5,307 bases of DNA from an uncultured Fusibacter sp. (lineage in GTDB: Bacteria; Bacillota; Clostridia; Peptostreptococcales; Acidaminobacteraceae), in the NCBI GenBank assembly GCA_937958285.1, contig CALFXQ010000362.1:1-5307 (forward strand), read 5' to 3'. Below are positions 1-5,307 of this stretch, piece after piece (the first letter of the stretch is position 1; every line of letters begins with the position of its first letter). Below the pieces are notes generated by a model. That model did not search any database, was not told the DNA's origin, and saw only the letters and a program-made list of their open reading frames with translations. The position numbers and the translations under genes are program-made.

Positions 1-47
1 ATTGCACCCGCAATTATTATTGCGACTGCAAGCGTACCGATGTTTAA
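1..47 (+). CDS. Possible C-terminal tail of an upstream gene (partial)
   Basis: Reading from base 3, the frame encodes about 14 residues, CTRNYYCDCKRTDV, and ends at a TAA at 45-47. That stop overlaps the Shine-Dalgarno sequence of the next gene, which is a usual arrangement inside an operon. The tail has three cysteines and several polar or basic residues, but it is too short to assign to a family. The frame starting at base 1 is also open (a hydrophobic stretch then MFKEK) and would run on to a stop near 105, overlapping the next gene by about 50 bases. I prefer the frame ending at 47 because of its position, but neither is proven, and this stretch could be non-coding. Confidence 0.3.
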   Translation, partial: CTRNYYCDCKRTDV

Positions 48-51
48 GGAG
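46..51 (+). promoter_or_regulatory. Ribosome binding site for the DUF1836 gene
   Basis: AAGGAG lies five bases before the ATG at 57 and supports that start. No -35/-10 pair that I would defend is visible in the 56 bases upstream, so the promoter is probably left of the window. Confidence 0.8.
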
Positions 52-56
52 AAATC

Positions 57-629
57 ATGCCCAAGCACAACAGTAGTAAAATTGACCCAAATGCTGCACA
101 GTTAAGCATGGATAGATTGTTGTCATATAAGAGTCCTAAGGCAGACCGAGTGCCGAACATCCCACTCTATATGGATCAAGTGCTATCGTATTTGGATACA
201 ACACTGCGTCCATTAGAAACAAATCCCAAAGAACCATGCTTCACCAAGACAATGATCAATAACTATGTAAAATCAGGCGTACTTAAACCACCCATCAAAA
301 AAAAATACGACCAGTATCATTTAATGACACTGACGATGCTCTACCGGTTAAAGAAAAGCTTAGACCTCAAAGACATCGAAGTCGTTCTTGGAAATATACC
401 ACGTCAAAGATTTGAAGAATATTATCAGCATTTTATTGGCGTTGAAGAAACTGTAGGCGGCAAACTCGAAGTCTACAGCAACGGCGAAGCAAGTGCCGAA
501 GCACTGTGGGAAACGATTGTGACACTGGCCGTAGAAGCAGACGCAAAGATGCGCCTTGCAGAGGAGCTCGTAAAAATATACCACCAAAACATGACCGAAA
601 AAGTGGAACCAGACAATGAAAAGGAATGA
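57..629 (+). CDS. DUF1836 family protein, MerR-like DNA-binding regulator (putative)
   Basis: This 190-residue protein matches the DUF1836 pattern of Bacillota. It has the motif PLYMDQVLSYLD at about residues 36-47, then TKTMINNYVKSGVLKPP at 63-79, then KKKYDQYHLMTL at 81-92. A helix-rich region, LKKSLDLKDIEVVL, follows at about 98-111. The middle part resembles the winged helix-turn-helix of MerR-type regulators: a 'conditions for growth on the right helix, then pre-wing' layout followed by a 'Y.xxHL' segment. A DNA-binding role is therefore likely, but the target and signal are unknown. Residues 115-190 are mainly helical and charged, with no motif I recognise. The start is fixed by a good ribosome binding site. 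The 3' end overlaps mutY by 14 bases in a different frame, so the two genes are probably co-transcribed and translationally coupled. Family assignment is from remembered motif patterns; function is inference. Confidence 0.85.
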   Translation: MPKHNSSKIDPNAAQLSMDRLLSYKSPKADRVPNIPLYMDQVLSYLDTTLRPLETNPKEPCFTKTMINNYVKSGVLKPPIKKKYDQYHLMTLTMLYRLKKSLDLKDIEVVLGNIPRQRFEEYYQHFIGVEETVGGKLEVYSNGEASAEALWETIVTLAVEADAKMRLAEELVKIYHQNMTEKVEPDNEKE

Positions 630-1686
630 TATTGATCAGTTGCTCTTGTGGTATCATGCAAACCGGCGCGATTTGCCTTGGCGAAATACGCAAGATCCAT
701 ATGCCATATGGCTTTCAGAAATTATGCTTCAGCAAACACAAGTAGACACGGTAATACCCTATTATGAACGATTTCTAAGCTACTACCCAACAGTACAGCA
801 CCTAGCAGCAGCCGACCCCGAGCAGGTTTTAAAGCTGTGGGAAGGCCTTGGGTATTATTCTAGGGCCAAGCGATTAATCCCATGCGCTAAAATGGTCGTA
901 GATAAGTTCAACGCCCGTTTCCCAAACACCAAAGAGCAAATGCTCACCTTACCCGGGGTGGGACCATACACGGCCGGTGCCGTGTTGGGCATAGCCTTTA
1001 ACGTAAAAGAGCCCGCTGTAGATGGCAACGTTTTGCGGGTGATGACCAGATATCTCGCCTGGGACATAGATATCGCAGAACCCAAAAGTCGAGTAGCCAT
1101 TGAAAAGCACCTCAGCAACCACCTTCCAGATGATATGCGCGGGTTTGCCCAGGCACTCATGGAACTTGGGGCTACTATTTGCACACCGAAGTCTCCCAAG
1201 TGTTCAGCGTGTCCGGTACAAAGCGGATGCACCGCTTTGTACGAAGGACGAGTCGGCGAGCTTCCAGTAAAACAAAAGAAGAAAGCGAGTCCCACCCTTC
1301 AAGTTGCAGTGGCGCTTATTGAATGCGAAGGGCAATATCTGATGTACCAAAAGGAGGAAAGTGGACTTTTGGGAGGATTTTGGGCCTATCCATATGCCAC
1401 ATCAGAGACAGAGCAAGATGCGCTTTCAAACCTAAATGAATGGCTTACAGAGTATTTAGGGAGCTGGTGGATGCCGTCTACACAGCTTGTAGCTCTAGAT
1501 GTAAAGGCAGTCAAACATGTTTTTACACATCAAATCTGGCAAATGAAGCCCTATTGTGCTACAATCGAATCCACGACTCGCAATTGCCTAAATTTAGAAT
1601 ACCCTATAGTAAAATGGGTAGATGCCGAGACCATGGAGCAATTGGCCATCACAACGGCAATGAGAAAGATTGCAAAAATTATATGA
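616..1686 (+). CDS. mutY: Adenine DNA glycosylase MutY (A/G-specific)
   Basis: MutY removes adenine mispaired with 8-oxoguanine in the GO base-excision repair system of the cytoplasm. The 356-residue length is normal for the family. Visible features, in order: LPWR at 20-23; the catalytic-helix motif SEIMLQQTQV at 34-43 with the catalytic glutamate E35; WEGLGYYSRA at 75-84; the helix-hairpin-helix LPGVGPYTAGA at 112-122; and VDGNVLRV at 135-142 with the catalytic aspartate D136. A [4Fe-4S] cysteine set C189, C196, C199, C205 follows with the family spacing CX6CX2CX5C. The C-terminal NUDIX-like 8-oxoG recognition domain covers about 228-356, with LLGGFWAYP at 251-259. Its recognition loop reads F303-T304-H305, where many family members have FSH. 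The ATG at 616 lies inside the end of the preceding gene and has only a weak Shine-Dalgarno (GGAA around 604), so translation probably depends on coupling to that gene. Nothing is missing and the gene looks functional. Confidence 0.97.
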   Translation: MKRNDIDQLLLWYHANRRDLPWRNTQDPYAIWLSEIMLQQTQVDTVIPYYERFLSYYPTVQHLAAADPEQVLKLWEGLGYYSRAKRLIPCAKMVVDKFNARFPNTKEQMLTLPGVGPYTAGAVLGIAFNVKEPAVDGNVLRVMTRYLAWDIDIAEPKSRVAIEKHLSNHLPDDMRGFAQALMELGATICTPKSPKCSACPVQSGCTALYEGRVGELPVKQKKKASPTLQVAVALIECEGQYLMYQKEESGLLGGFWAYPYATSETEQDALSNLNEWLTEYLGSWWMPSTQLVALDVKAVKHVFTHQIWQMKPYCATIESTTRNCLNLEYPIVKWVDAETMEQLAITTAMRKIAKII

Positions 1687-1694
1687 GATACATT

Positions 1695-1701
1695 AAAGGA
1701 G
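1695..1701 (+). promoter_or_regulatory. Ribosome binding site for the aldose epimerase gene
   Basis: AAAGGAG stands ten bases before the ATG at 1712 and just after the mutY stop codon at 1684-1686. It fixes the start and supports read-through transcription from mutY. Confidence 0.8.
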
Positions 1702-1711
1702 AATTTCAAAT

Positions 1712-2620
1712 ATGAACGTTGCACCATCTGAACGCATTTACTTAGAAAACGACTTTTTACGCGTCGCCATAGATCCACTAGGAGCAGAACTAAAATCAGT
1801 TGTCGATGTGAATAACCCCTACGAATACCTTTGGCAAGGCACAGCGCCCTATTGGAAGCGCACGGCGCCAGTATTATTTCCAATTGTGGGCGCATTAAAA
1901 GAGAATGTCTTTTATTACAAGGATAAGGCATATCACATGGGAAAACACGGGTTAGCCAGAGATCGGCGCTTTGCACTGGTTGCATCGCAAGTCGAAGGCA
2001 TTTGGCCAAATACAGACCTTCCAAGTGCAGTACTATCATTAGAAGCGAATAGCGAAACAAAGGCGAATTATCCTTTTGATTTTAGTCTGCAAATCGCATA
2101 CACGTTAAAAGATCGCGTTGTAGCGGTTACCTATCGCGTGGAAAATTTATCGGATCAAGAAGAGATGTATTTTAGTATTGGGGGACATCCCGCTTTTAAT
2201 GCAGAGCTTGGAGCCGGTACCTGCGAACTCGTCTTTGAAGTCCCTGAAATCTTAAATTCCGAAAAGCTAAATATAGAAAAGGGACTTGTGGAACGCACAC
2301 TTAGACCAATAGTCGATCGCGCCGAGTCCCTTCGATTATCGCCATCTGTTTTCGATCATGATGCGCTCATCTTTGGAGGGCTAAAGTCGCGTTATGTGAT
2401 GCTCGTGAATGGCATGAGCAAGCGCAGTGTATCGATGAGCCTAGTTGGGGTACCAAAGCTCGGCATTTGGTCAGACAAGGGACCATTTGTCTGTCTTGAG
2501 CCCTGGTGGGGCATTGCAGACTATATAGATTCAACACAGCAGTTAATCGAAAAGGATATGATAAAAAAATTGGCGCCAGGTGCGGTTTTCCAGTGCGGCT
2601 ATGATATGGCATTCGATTGA
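1712..2620 (+). CDS. Aldose 1-epimerase family protein (LacX-like, galactose mutarotase superfamily)
   Basis: Members of this superfamily interconvert the alpha and beta anomers of aldoses or sugar phosphates in the cytoplasm. The 302-residue length matches the short LacX-type branch rather than the longer GalM. Key signs are YLWQGTAPYWKRTAPVLFPIVG at about 39-60 (the substrate-side 'W...R.AP.LFP' block), GKHGLARDRRF at 77-87 with H79, SIGGHPAFN at 155-163 with H159 as the probable general acid, and LGIWSDKGPFVCLEPWWGIAD at 250-270 with E263 as the probable general base. All three catalytic positions expected from GalM are present. There is no signal peptide or membrane segment. The true sugar cannot be read from the sequence; LacX-type proteins are often of unknown substrate. 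It follows mutY after 25 bases, and 55 bases separate it from the binding-protein gene. I see no functional tie to either neighbour beyond possible co-transcription. Confidence 0.93.
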   Translation: MNVAPSERIYLENDFLRVAIDPLGAELKSVVDVNNPYEYLWQGTAPYWKRTAPVLFPIVGALKENVFYYKDKAYHMGKHGLARDRRFALVASQVEGIWPNTDLPSAVLSLEANSETKANYPFDFSLQIAYTLKDRVVAVTYRVENLSDQEEMYFSIGGHPAFNAELGAGTCELVFEVPEILNSEKLNIEKGLVERTLRPIVDRAESLRLSPSVFDHDALIFGGLKSRYVMLVNGMSKRSVSMSLVGVPKLGIWSDKGPFVCLEPWWGIADYIDSTQQLIEKDMIKKLAPGAVFQCGYDMAFD

Positions 2621-2675
2621 TCAATAAGGTGAAAAGCGACATTTGAGTTTAAAACGATGATAAAGGTCGAAAAAA
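2621..2675 (+). other. Intergenic gap before the permuted binding-protein genes; AAAGG ribosome binding site at 2662-2666
   Basis: The 55-base gap is A-rich. AAAGG at 2662-2666 sits nine bases before the ATG at 2676 and is weaker than the AAAGGAG sites of the neighbours. TTGATC at 2617-2622 could be read as a -35 box but has no acceptable -10 box 16-18 bases downstream. I find no hairpin followed by a T run, so neither a promoter nor a terminator is supported. Confidence 0.5.
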
Positions 2676-4481
2676 ATGAATAATAAGTCTAATAAGATGA
2701 ATATAAAGTCAAAAAAGACGAATAATAAGTCGAAAACAAAAAAAGAGAAACTACACGAGATATTAGACATTAAGCGCTATTTGCAGAATAAGCGCCAGTT
2801 AACGGCGCTTGTGGTAGTTGCTTTATTGGTCGTTCTCGTGTTGACTGTGTTTATAGCGATGGGTTTTGGAGCCAATGACTCTAAAACAAAGGCCAATGCA
2901 ATAGGCGATGGCCAAGAAAGCGATAAGAATGGCGCATCGAGCAATAGCCTACCCATGAGCATTCTGTGGCGAGATAACAGGCTCAGAGAAGCAATTGCCC
3001 TTGCCATCGATAAAAAAGCGCTGTTGGATCATTCCGAGGTCGCGCGGGCAACGCCCATCGATTTTTTAGTTCCAATGGGCATTGCAAAAGACGATGCGGG
3101 CGAGGATTTTAGAGCAGTTGCGCCAAGCGGCTATCACAGCTACGAATTGGCAAAGGCGCAAGCACTATGGAAAGAGGCAACAGAGGCGCTTATCTCCGAC
3201 GGGGTATTAGAGGCCTCTGCAGCGGGGGAGCCTGCGATCGTAAAGCTCAAACTGTTAACTTTTGATGCACCGCAATCCAGGGCCATCGCTGAAAATACAA
3301 AAGCACAATTAGAGCGCGCATTTAAAGGGCTAACCCTTGAAATAGAAGCCTTGCCATATGAGGAGAAGTTGCAACAAGAGGCAAAAGGTGCCTTCGATTT
3401 AGATTTTACAGGATGGCATCCAGATTACCCTGATGCGCTTTCTTACTTGGAAATTTGGTCGGCGGGGCATAAGTTAAACACTACTGGCTATACGAGTAAA
3501 GCCTTCGACAAAGCACTAGAAACGGCAGCTGCAAAGGTTCAAATCACAGAAATGAATAGTCGCATCAAGCAGTTGCAGGCAGCAGAAGCACAATTGTTAA
3601 AAACCGATACGGCTCTGGTGCCATTATATCAGCGCGCGGATAGCTATTTGGTTAAGCCAGAAGTAAAAGGCCTTAAATTTAGTCCTTATGGAAGCACCTA
3701 TAGCCTAGCACAAGTAGACACCACCGCATTGACAGAGGGTATTAAGCAACTGCGCATAATGGCCACCACAGATTTATACACACTCGATTCCACAAAGATT
3801 AAGAGTGATCAAGATCAGGTGGTAATTTTGAATGTGATGGAAGGTTTAGTGCGACAAGACTCTGTTAAGGGCAATCAGGTGTTGCCTGGAGTGGCATCTT
3901 CGTGGAAGCAATCGCCGGATGGATTGGTATATACCTTTACACTGAGACCAGAAGCAGTCTGGAGTTCGGGGGAGGCTGTCAAAGCCCAAGATTTTGTATA
4001 TGCATGGCAAAAGCAGTCACAGGCCATTAATCGCCTTAACCTCAATGTGGAAGCGACGGCAATAGATAATAGCACACTACAAGTGAAGTTGCAAAAGCCA
4101 GCGCCATACTTTTTACAGAGCTTGTGTGACCCTGTGTTCTATCCTCAGCCTCAGGCGTTTGCAGAGCGCTTAGCAGAAAAATACGGCACAACCCCAGATA
4201 CGGCACTGTACAATGGACCCTTTATGGTTACCCGCTGGGAAGCTGGGTATGGCAGTACATTAAAACCGAATCCTAAATATTGGCTCAGGGCAGAAGTGGC
4301 GCTCGAGCAAGTGCAGTATCGCCTGATTACAGATGTGGACGTGGCAGTAGACGTCTATGAGAGCATGCAACTAGATGTGGTTGCATTAATGGGCCCGCTG
4401 TCGAAAAACTACCAAGGGCGACAGGACTTTGTGCAAACACCCGAGAGTACAGTCTATTACTTTTCTTTCAATCTGCGTTAA
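2676..4481 (+). CDS. Circularly permuted OppA-like peptide-binding protein (SBP family 5), membrane-anchored
   Basis: This 601-residue protein is likely an extracellular receptor of a peptide ABC transporter, built in the wrong order. Residues 1-41 are Lys/Asn-rich. Residues 43-63 form a hydrophobic segment with no lipobox cysteine, so it is probably a signal anchor. Residues 64-96 are a polar linker. Residues 98-345 match the normal C-terminal half of OppA: RLREAIALAID at 102-112, GWHPDYPDALSYL at 246-258, GYTSKAFDKAL at 271-281, and LVPLYQRADSYLVKPEVKGL at 314-333. Residues 357-601 match the normal N-terminal half: LYTLDSTKI at 367-375, EGLVR at 389-393, LPGVASSWKQSPDGLVYTF at 403-421 then WSSGEAVKAQDFVYAW at 429-444, YNGPFMVTRW at 512-521, and NPKYW at 532-536. 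The protein then stops at YYFSFNLR, exactly where a normal OppA would continue into domain III. D250 corresponds to the OppA aspartate that binds the peptide amino group. About 25 residues seem missing from domain II near 447-456. The start at 2676 has a modest ribosome binding site; M8 at 2697 is an alternative. Family membership is very sure; peptide specificity is inference. Confidence 0.9.
   Translation: MNNKSNKMNIKSKKTNNKSKTKKEKLHEILDIKRYLQNKRQLTALVVVALLVVLVLTVFIAMGFGANDSKTKANAIGDGQESDKNGASSNSLPMSILWRDNRLREAIALAIDKKALLDHSEVARATPIDFLVPMGIAKDDAGEDFRAVAPSGYHSYELAKAQALWKEATEALISDGVLEASAAGEPAIVKLKLLTFDAPQSRAIAENTKAQLERAFKGLTLEIEALPYEEKLQQEAKGAFDLDFTGWHPDYPDALSYLEIWSAGHKLNTTGYTSKAFDKALETAAAKVQITEMNSRIKQLQAAEAQLLKTDTALVPLYQRADSYLVKPEVKGLKFSPYGSTYSLAQVDTTALTEGIKQLRIMATTDLYTLDSTKIKSDQDQVVILNVMEGLVRQDSVKGNQVLPGVASSWKQSPDGLVYTFTLRPEAVWSSGEAVKAQDFVYAWQKQSQAINRLNLNVEATAIDNSTLQVKLQKPAPYFLQSLCDPVFYPQPQAFAERLAEKYGTTPDTALYNGPFMVTRWEAGYGSTLKPNPKYWLRAEVALEQVQYRLITDVDVAVDVYESMQLDVVALMGPLSKNYQGRQDFVQTPESTVYYFSFNLR
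2678..2731 (+). repeat. 12-bp direct repeat in the Lys/Asn-rich start of the binding protein
   Basis: GAATAATAAGTC occurs at 2678-2689 and again at 2720-2731, with a period of 42 bases. The period is a multiple of three, so both copies encode NNKS (residues 2-5 and 16-19). The stretch between is built of similar AAT/AAG/AAA codons. It looks like a slippage-prone tract that has lengthened the cytoplasmic N-terminus. Confidence 0.7.
2967..3710 (+). other. Domain III plus terminal domain I strand (normally C-terminal half of OppA), placed first
   Basis: This segment encodes residues 98-345. It begins at the WRDNRLREAIALAID block, which in ordinary OppA follows the first crossing from domain I into domain III. 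It ends at the sequence after VKPEVKGL that is ordinarily the C-terminus of the whole protein. It holds the conserved DY pair (D250, Y251) of the ligand site. Confidence 0.85.
3711..3743 (+). other. Permutation junction: old C-terminus joined to old N-terminus
   Basis: These bases encode residues 346-356, AQVDTTALTEG. They join the usual last strand of an OppA-like fold (SPYGSTYSL) to its usual first strand (KQLRIMATTDLYTLD). No trace of a signal peptide, lipobox or stop/start remains in the joint. The linker is short, as expected if the natural termini are close together in domain I. Confidence 0.75.
3744..4478 (+). other. Domain I / domain II / domain I segment (normally N-terminal half of OppA), placed last
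   Basis: Residues 357-601 contain the family-5 signature region (PGVASSWKQSPDGLVYTF then WSSGEAVKAQDFVYAW) and the later NGPF and NPKYW blocks. The segment ends at YYFSFNLR, followed directly by TAA. In unpermuted homologues the same strand leads into domain III. Confidence 0.85.
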
Positions 4482-4493
4482 TGACGATTAGCC

Positions 4494-4500
4494 AAAGGAG
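4494..4500 (+). promoter_or_regulatory. Ribosome binding site that selects the TTG start at 4510
   Basis: AAAGGAG is identical to the site before the epimerase gene and lies nine bases before TTG 4510-4512. The in-frame ATG at 4540 has only TTTTGAGAAT in front of it. This site, 13 bases after the stop codon of the previous gene, argues for the TTG start and for one mRNA. Confidence 0.75.
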
Positions 4501-4509
4501 TGTGAAGGA

Positions 4510-5307
4510 TTGAAGCCAACAGTGCAAATTTTTGAGAATATGCGACGTCTCTGGCTGGGATTGACGCTTTTGGCCCTCGTGTCCACAATTTTATACGGAT
4601 GCGGTACTGGTAATGGTTCTGGCTCTGGATTTGGACTAAATGCAGGTGCATCAGATAATTCGAAGAACACAGAAGATGCCTCTAAAGCAGTCAACCAAAG
4701 CACGGCTGAGAGTGCAAATCAAGAGACACAAGAAAATGATGCGAATAGCACGAAAGATAGCTATGCCATTGTCAATGAGGCCGTTGTATTTAGCGATGCA
4801 GCGAAAGCGGTTTTAAGGCACCCCGACGCGCGAAAGGCCATTGCCTTAGCTATAGATAAAGAAGAGCTAGTGAGTCGGATTCTCATGAATACTGGCCAAG
4901 TGATAGACTATGTGGTCCCAAAGCACTTTGTAACCATGCCCAATGGCGAAGATTTCAGAGCGAAGTACCAAGAGGGGTGGCTTCATCACAATAAGAATGC
5001 AGCACAGGCCATCTGGTCAAAAGCCCTCGATGAACTAAAAGTGAAAACAGTTACACTACATCTAATGATTATGAATTCGGATCAAGCGCGGTCTGTGGGG
5101 CGTCATATAAAAGCACAGCTCGAACAAACCCTACCAGGACTGACTCTCAAATTAAATAGCTACGCCTTTCAGACAAAGACAGAAATGTCAAATAAAGGGC
5201 GATACGGCATGGAACTCTACGGTTGGGGACCCGACTATCCAGATCCCATGACCTATCTCGATTTGTTTATGTCGAGCAATCCCATCAATACCAGTGGTTT
5301 TAAAGAT
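4510..5307 (+). CDS. Second OppA-like binding protein, lipoprotein, also beginning with domain III (3' end outside window)
   Basis: The frame is open from TTG 4510 to the window edge (266 codons, partial). Residues 11-30, starting MRRLWLGL, form a signal peptide ending in the lipobox LYGC with C31 as the probable lipidated cysteine. Residues 32-90 are a Ser/Asn/Gly/Glu-rich linker. Then comes the domain III half of an OppA-like protein: HPDARKAIALAIDKEELV at about 104-121, GEDFRA, SDQARSVGRHIKAQLEQTLPGLTL from about 191, and GWGPDYPDPMTYLDLF at 238-253, with D242 at the position that binds the peptide amino group in OppA. It is a paralogue of the preceding gene: RKAIALAIDK against REAIALAIDK, KAQLE with GLTL, and W.PDYPD are shared in the same order. 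No domain I/II sequence lies between the linker and domain III. The gene is therefore either permuted like its neighbour or a half-protein; the missing 3' end decides. TTG is preferred by its ribosome binding site, although ATG 4540 would give a signal peptide of the more usual 20 residues. Confidence 0.9.
   Translation, partial: MKPTVQIFENMRRLWLGLTLLALVSTILYGCGTGNGSGSGFGLNAGASDNSKNTEDASKAVNQSTAESANQETQENDANSTKDSYAIVNEAVVFSDAAKAVLRHPDARKAIALAIDKEELVSRILMNTGQVIDYVVPKHFVTMPNGEDFRAKYQEGWLHHNKNAAQAIWSKALDELKVKTVTLHLMIMNSDQARSVGRHIKAQLEQTLPGLTLKLNSYAFQTKTEMSNKGRYGMELYGWGPDYPDPMTYLDLFMSSNPINTSGFKD

Noticed and set aside
697..711. Near-perfect palindrome CCATATGCCATATGG, possible operator
   Set aside because: It lies inside the mutY coding sequence and encodes the conserved DPYAIWLSE block, so coding constraint explains it.
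855..1295. Minus-strand open frame of 146 codons inside mutY
   Set aside because: It lies opposite the most conserved part of mutY, including the helix-hairpin-helix and iron-sulfur cysteines; an antisense shadow.
1551..2060. Long minus-strand open frame of 169 codons across the mutY/epimerase boundary
   Set aside because: It is antisense to two well-supported genes, has no ribosome binding site that I see, and its translation shows no recognisable motif.
2617..2650. Possible promoter TTGATC before the binding-protein genes
   Set aside because: No -10 hexamer resembling TATAAT occurs 16-18 bases downstream.
2676..4481. First binding protein as a fusion of fragments from two pseudogenes or an assembly error
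   Set aside because: The frame is uninterrupted for 601 codons, the two halves are complementary and non-overlapping, the joint has no leftover signal sequence, and the next gene repeats the same start layout.
4488..4703. Minus-strand open frame of 71 codons with a Pro/Glu-rich stretch
   Set aside because: It is the reverse of the signal peptide and Ser/Gly linker of the second binding protein; the Pro/Glu run merely mirrors the Gly/Ser codons.

Overview
The window reads as part of a Bacillota (Firmicutes, probably clostridial) chromosome. The reasons are strong AAAGGAG-type ribosome binding sites, a DUF1836 regulator (a family known mainly from that phylum), a TTG start, and a lipoprotein-type substrate-binding protein. 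All supported genes lie on the plus strand with short gaps or overlaps: a 14-base overlap, then gaps of 25, 55 and 28 bases. I see no convincing terminator between them, so they may be transcribed together. No RNA gene, insertion sequence, CRISPR array or stretch of more than 300 bases without a gene is visible.

Region 1 (1-1686): a possible 3' tail of an upstream gene is followed by a DUF1836 MerR-like regulator. It overlaps mutY, which encodes the adenine DNA glycosylase that removes A opposite 8-oxoguanine. Region 2 (1712-2620): a LacX-type aldose 1-epimerase-like protein. These are ordinary housekeeping or accessory genes.

Region 3 (2676 to the right edge) is the unusual part. Two adjacent genes encode proteins related to the extracellular solute-binding proteins of peptide ABC transporters (OppA/DppA, SBP family 5), but their segments are in the wrong order. 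The complete first protein (601 aa) has an N-terminal membrane anchor and a polar linker. These are followed by what is normally the C-terminal half of OppA (domain III and the last strands), and only then by what is normally the N-terminal half (domain I/domain II/domain I). The old C-terminus is joined to the old N-terminus by about ten residues. The new ends lie at the connection between domains I and III. This is a circular permutation. The second gene, cut by the window edge, is a lipoprotein that also opens directly with the domain III sequence, so the permuted layout appears to be a small paralogous family rather than a single accident.

Both proteins keep the Asp-Tyr motif that in OppA contains the aspartate binding the peptide amino terminus, so peptide or oligopeptide binding outside the membrane is the likely role. 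No permease or ATPase gene lies in the window. Whether the second protein also ends with the N-terminal half cannot be seen here.
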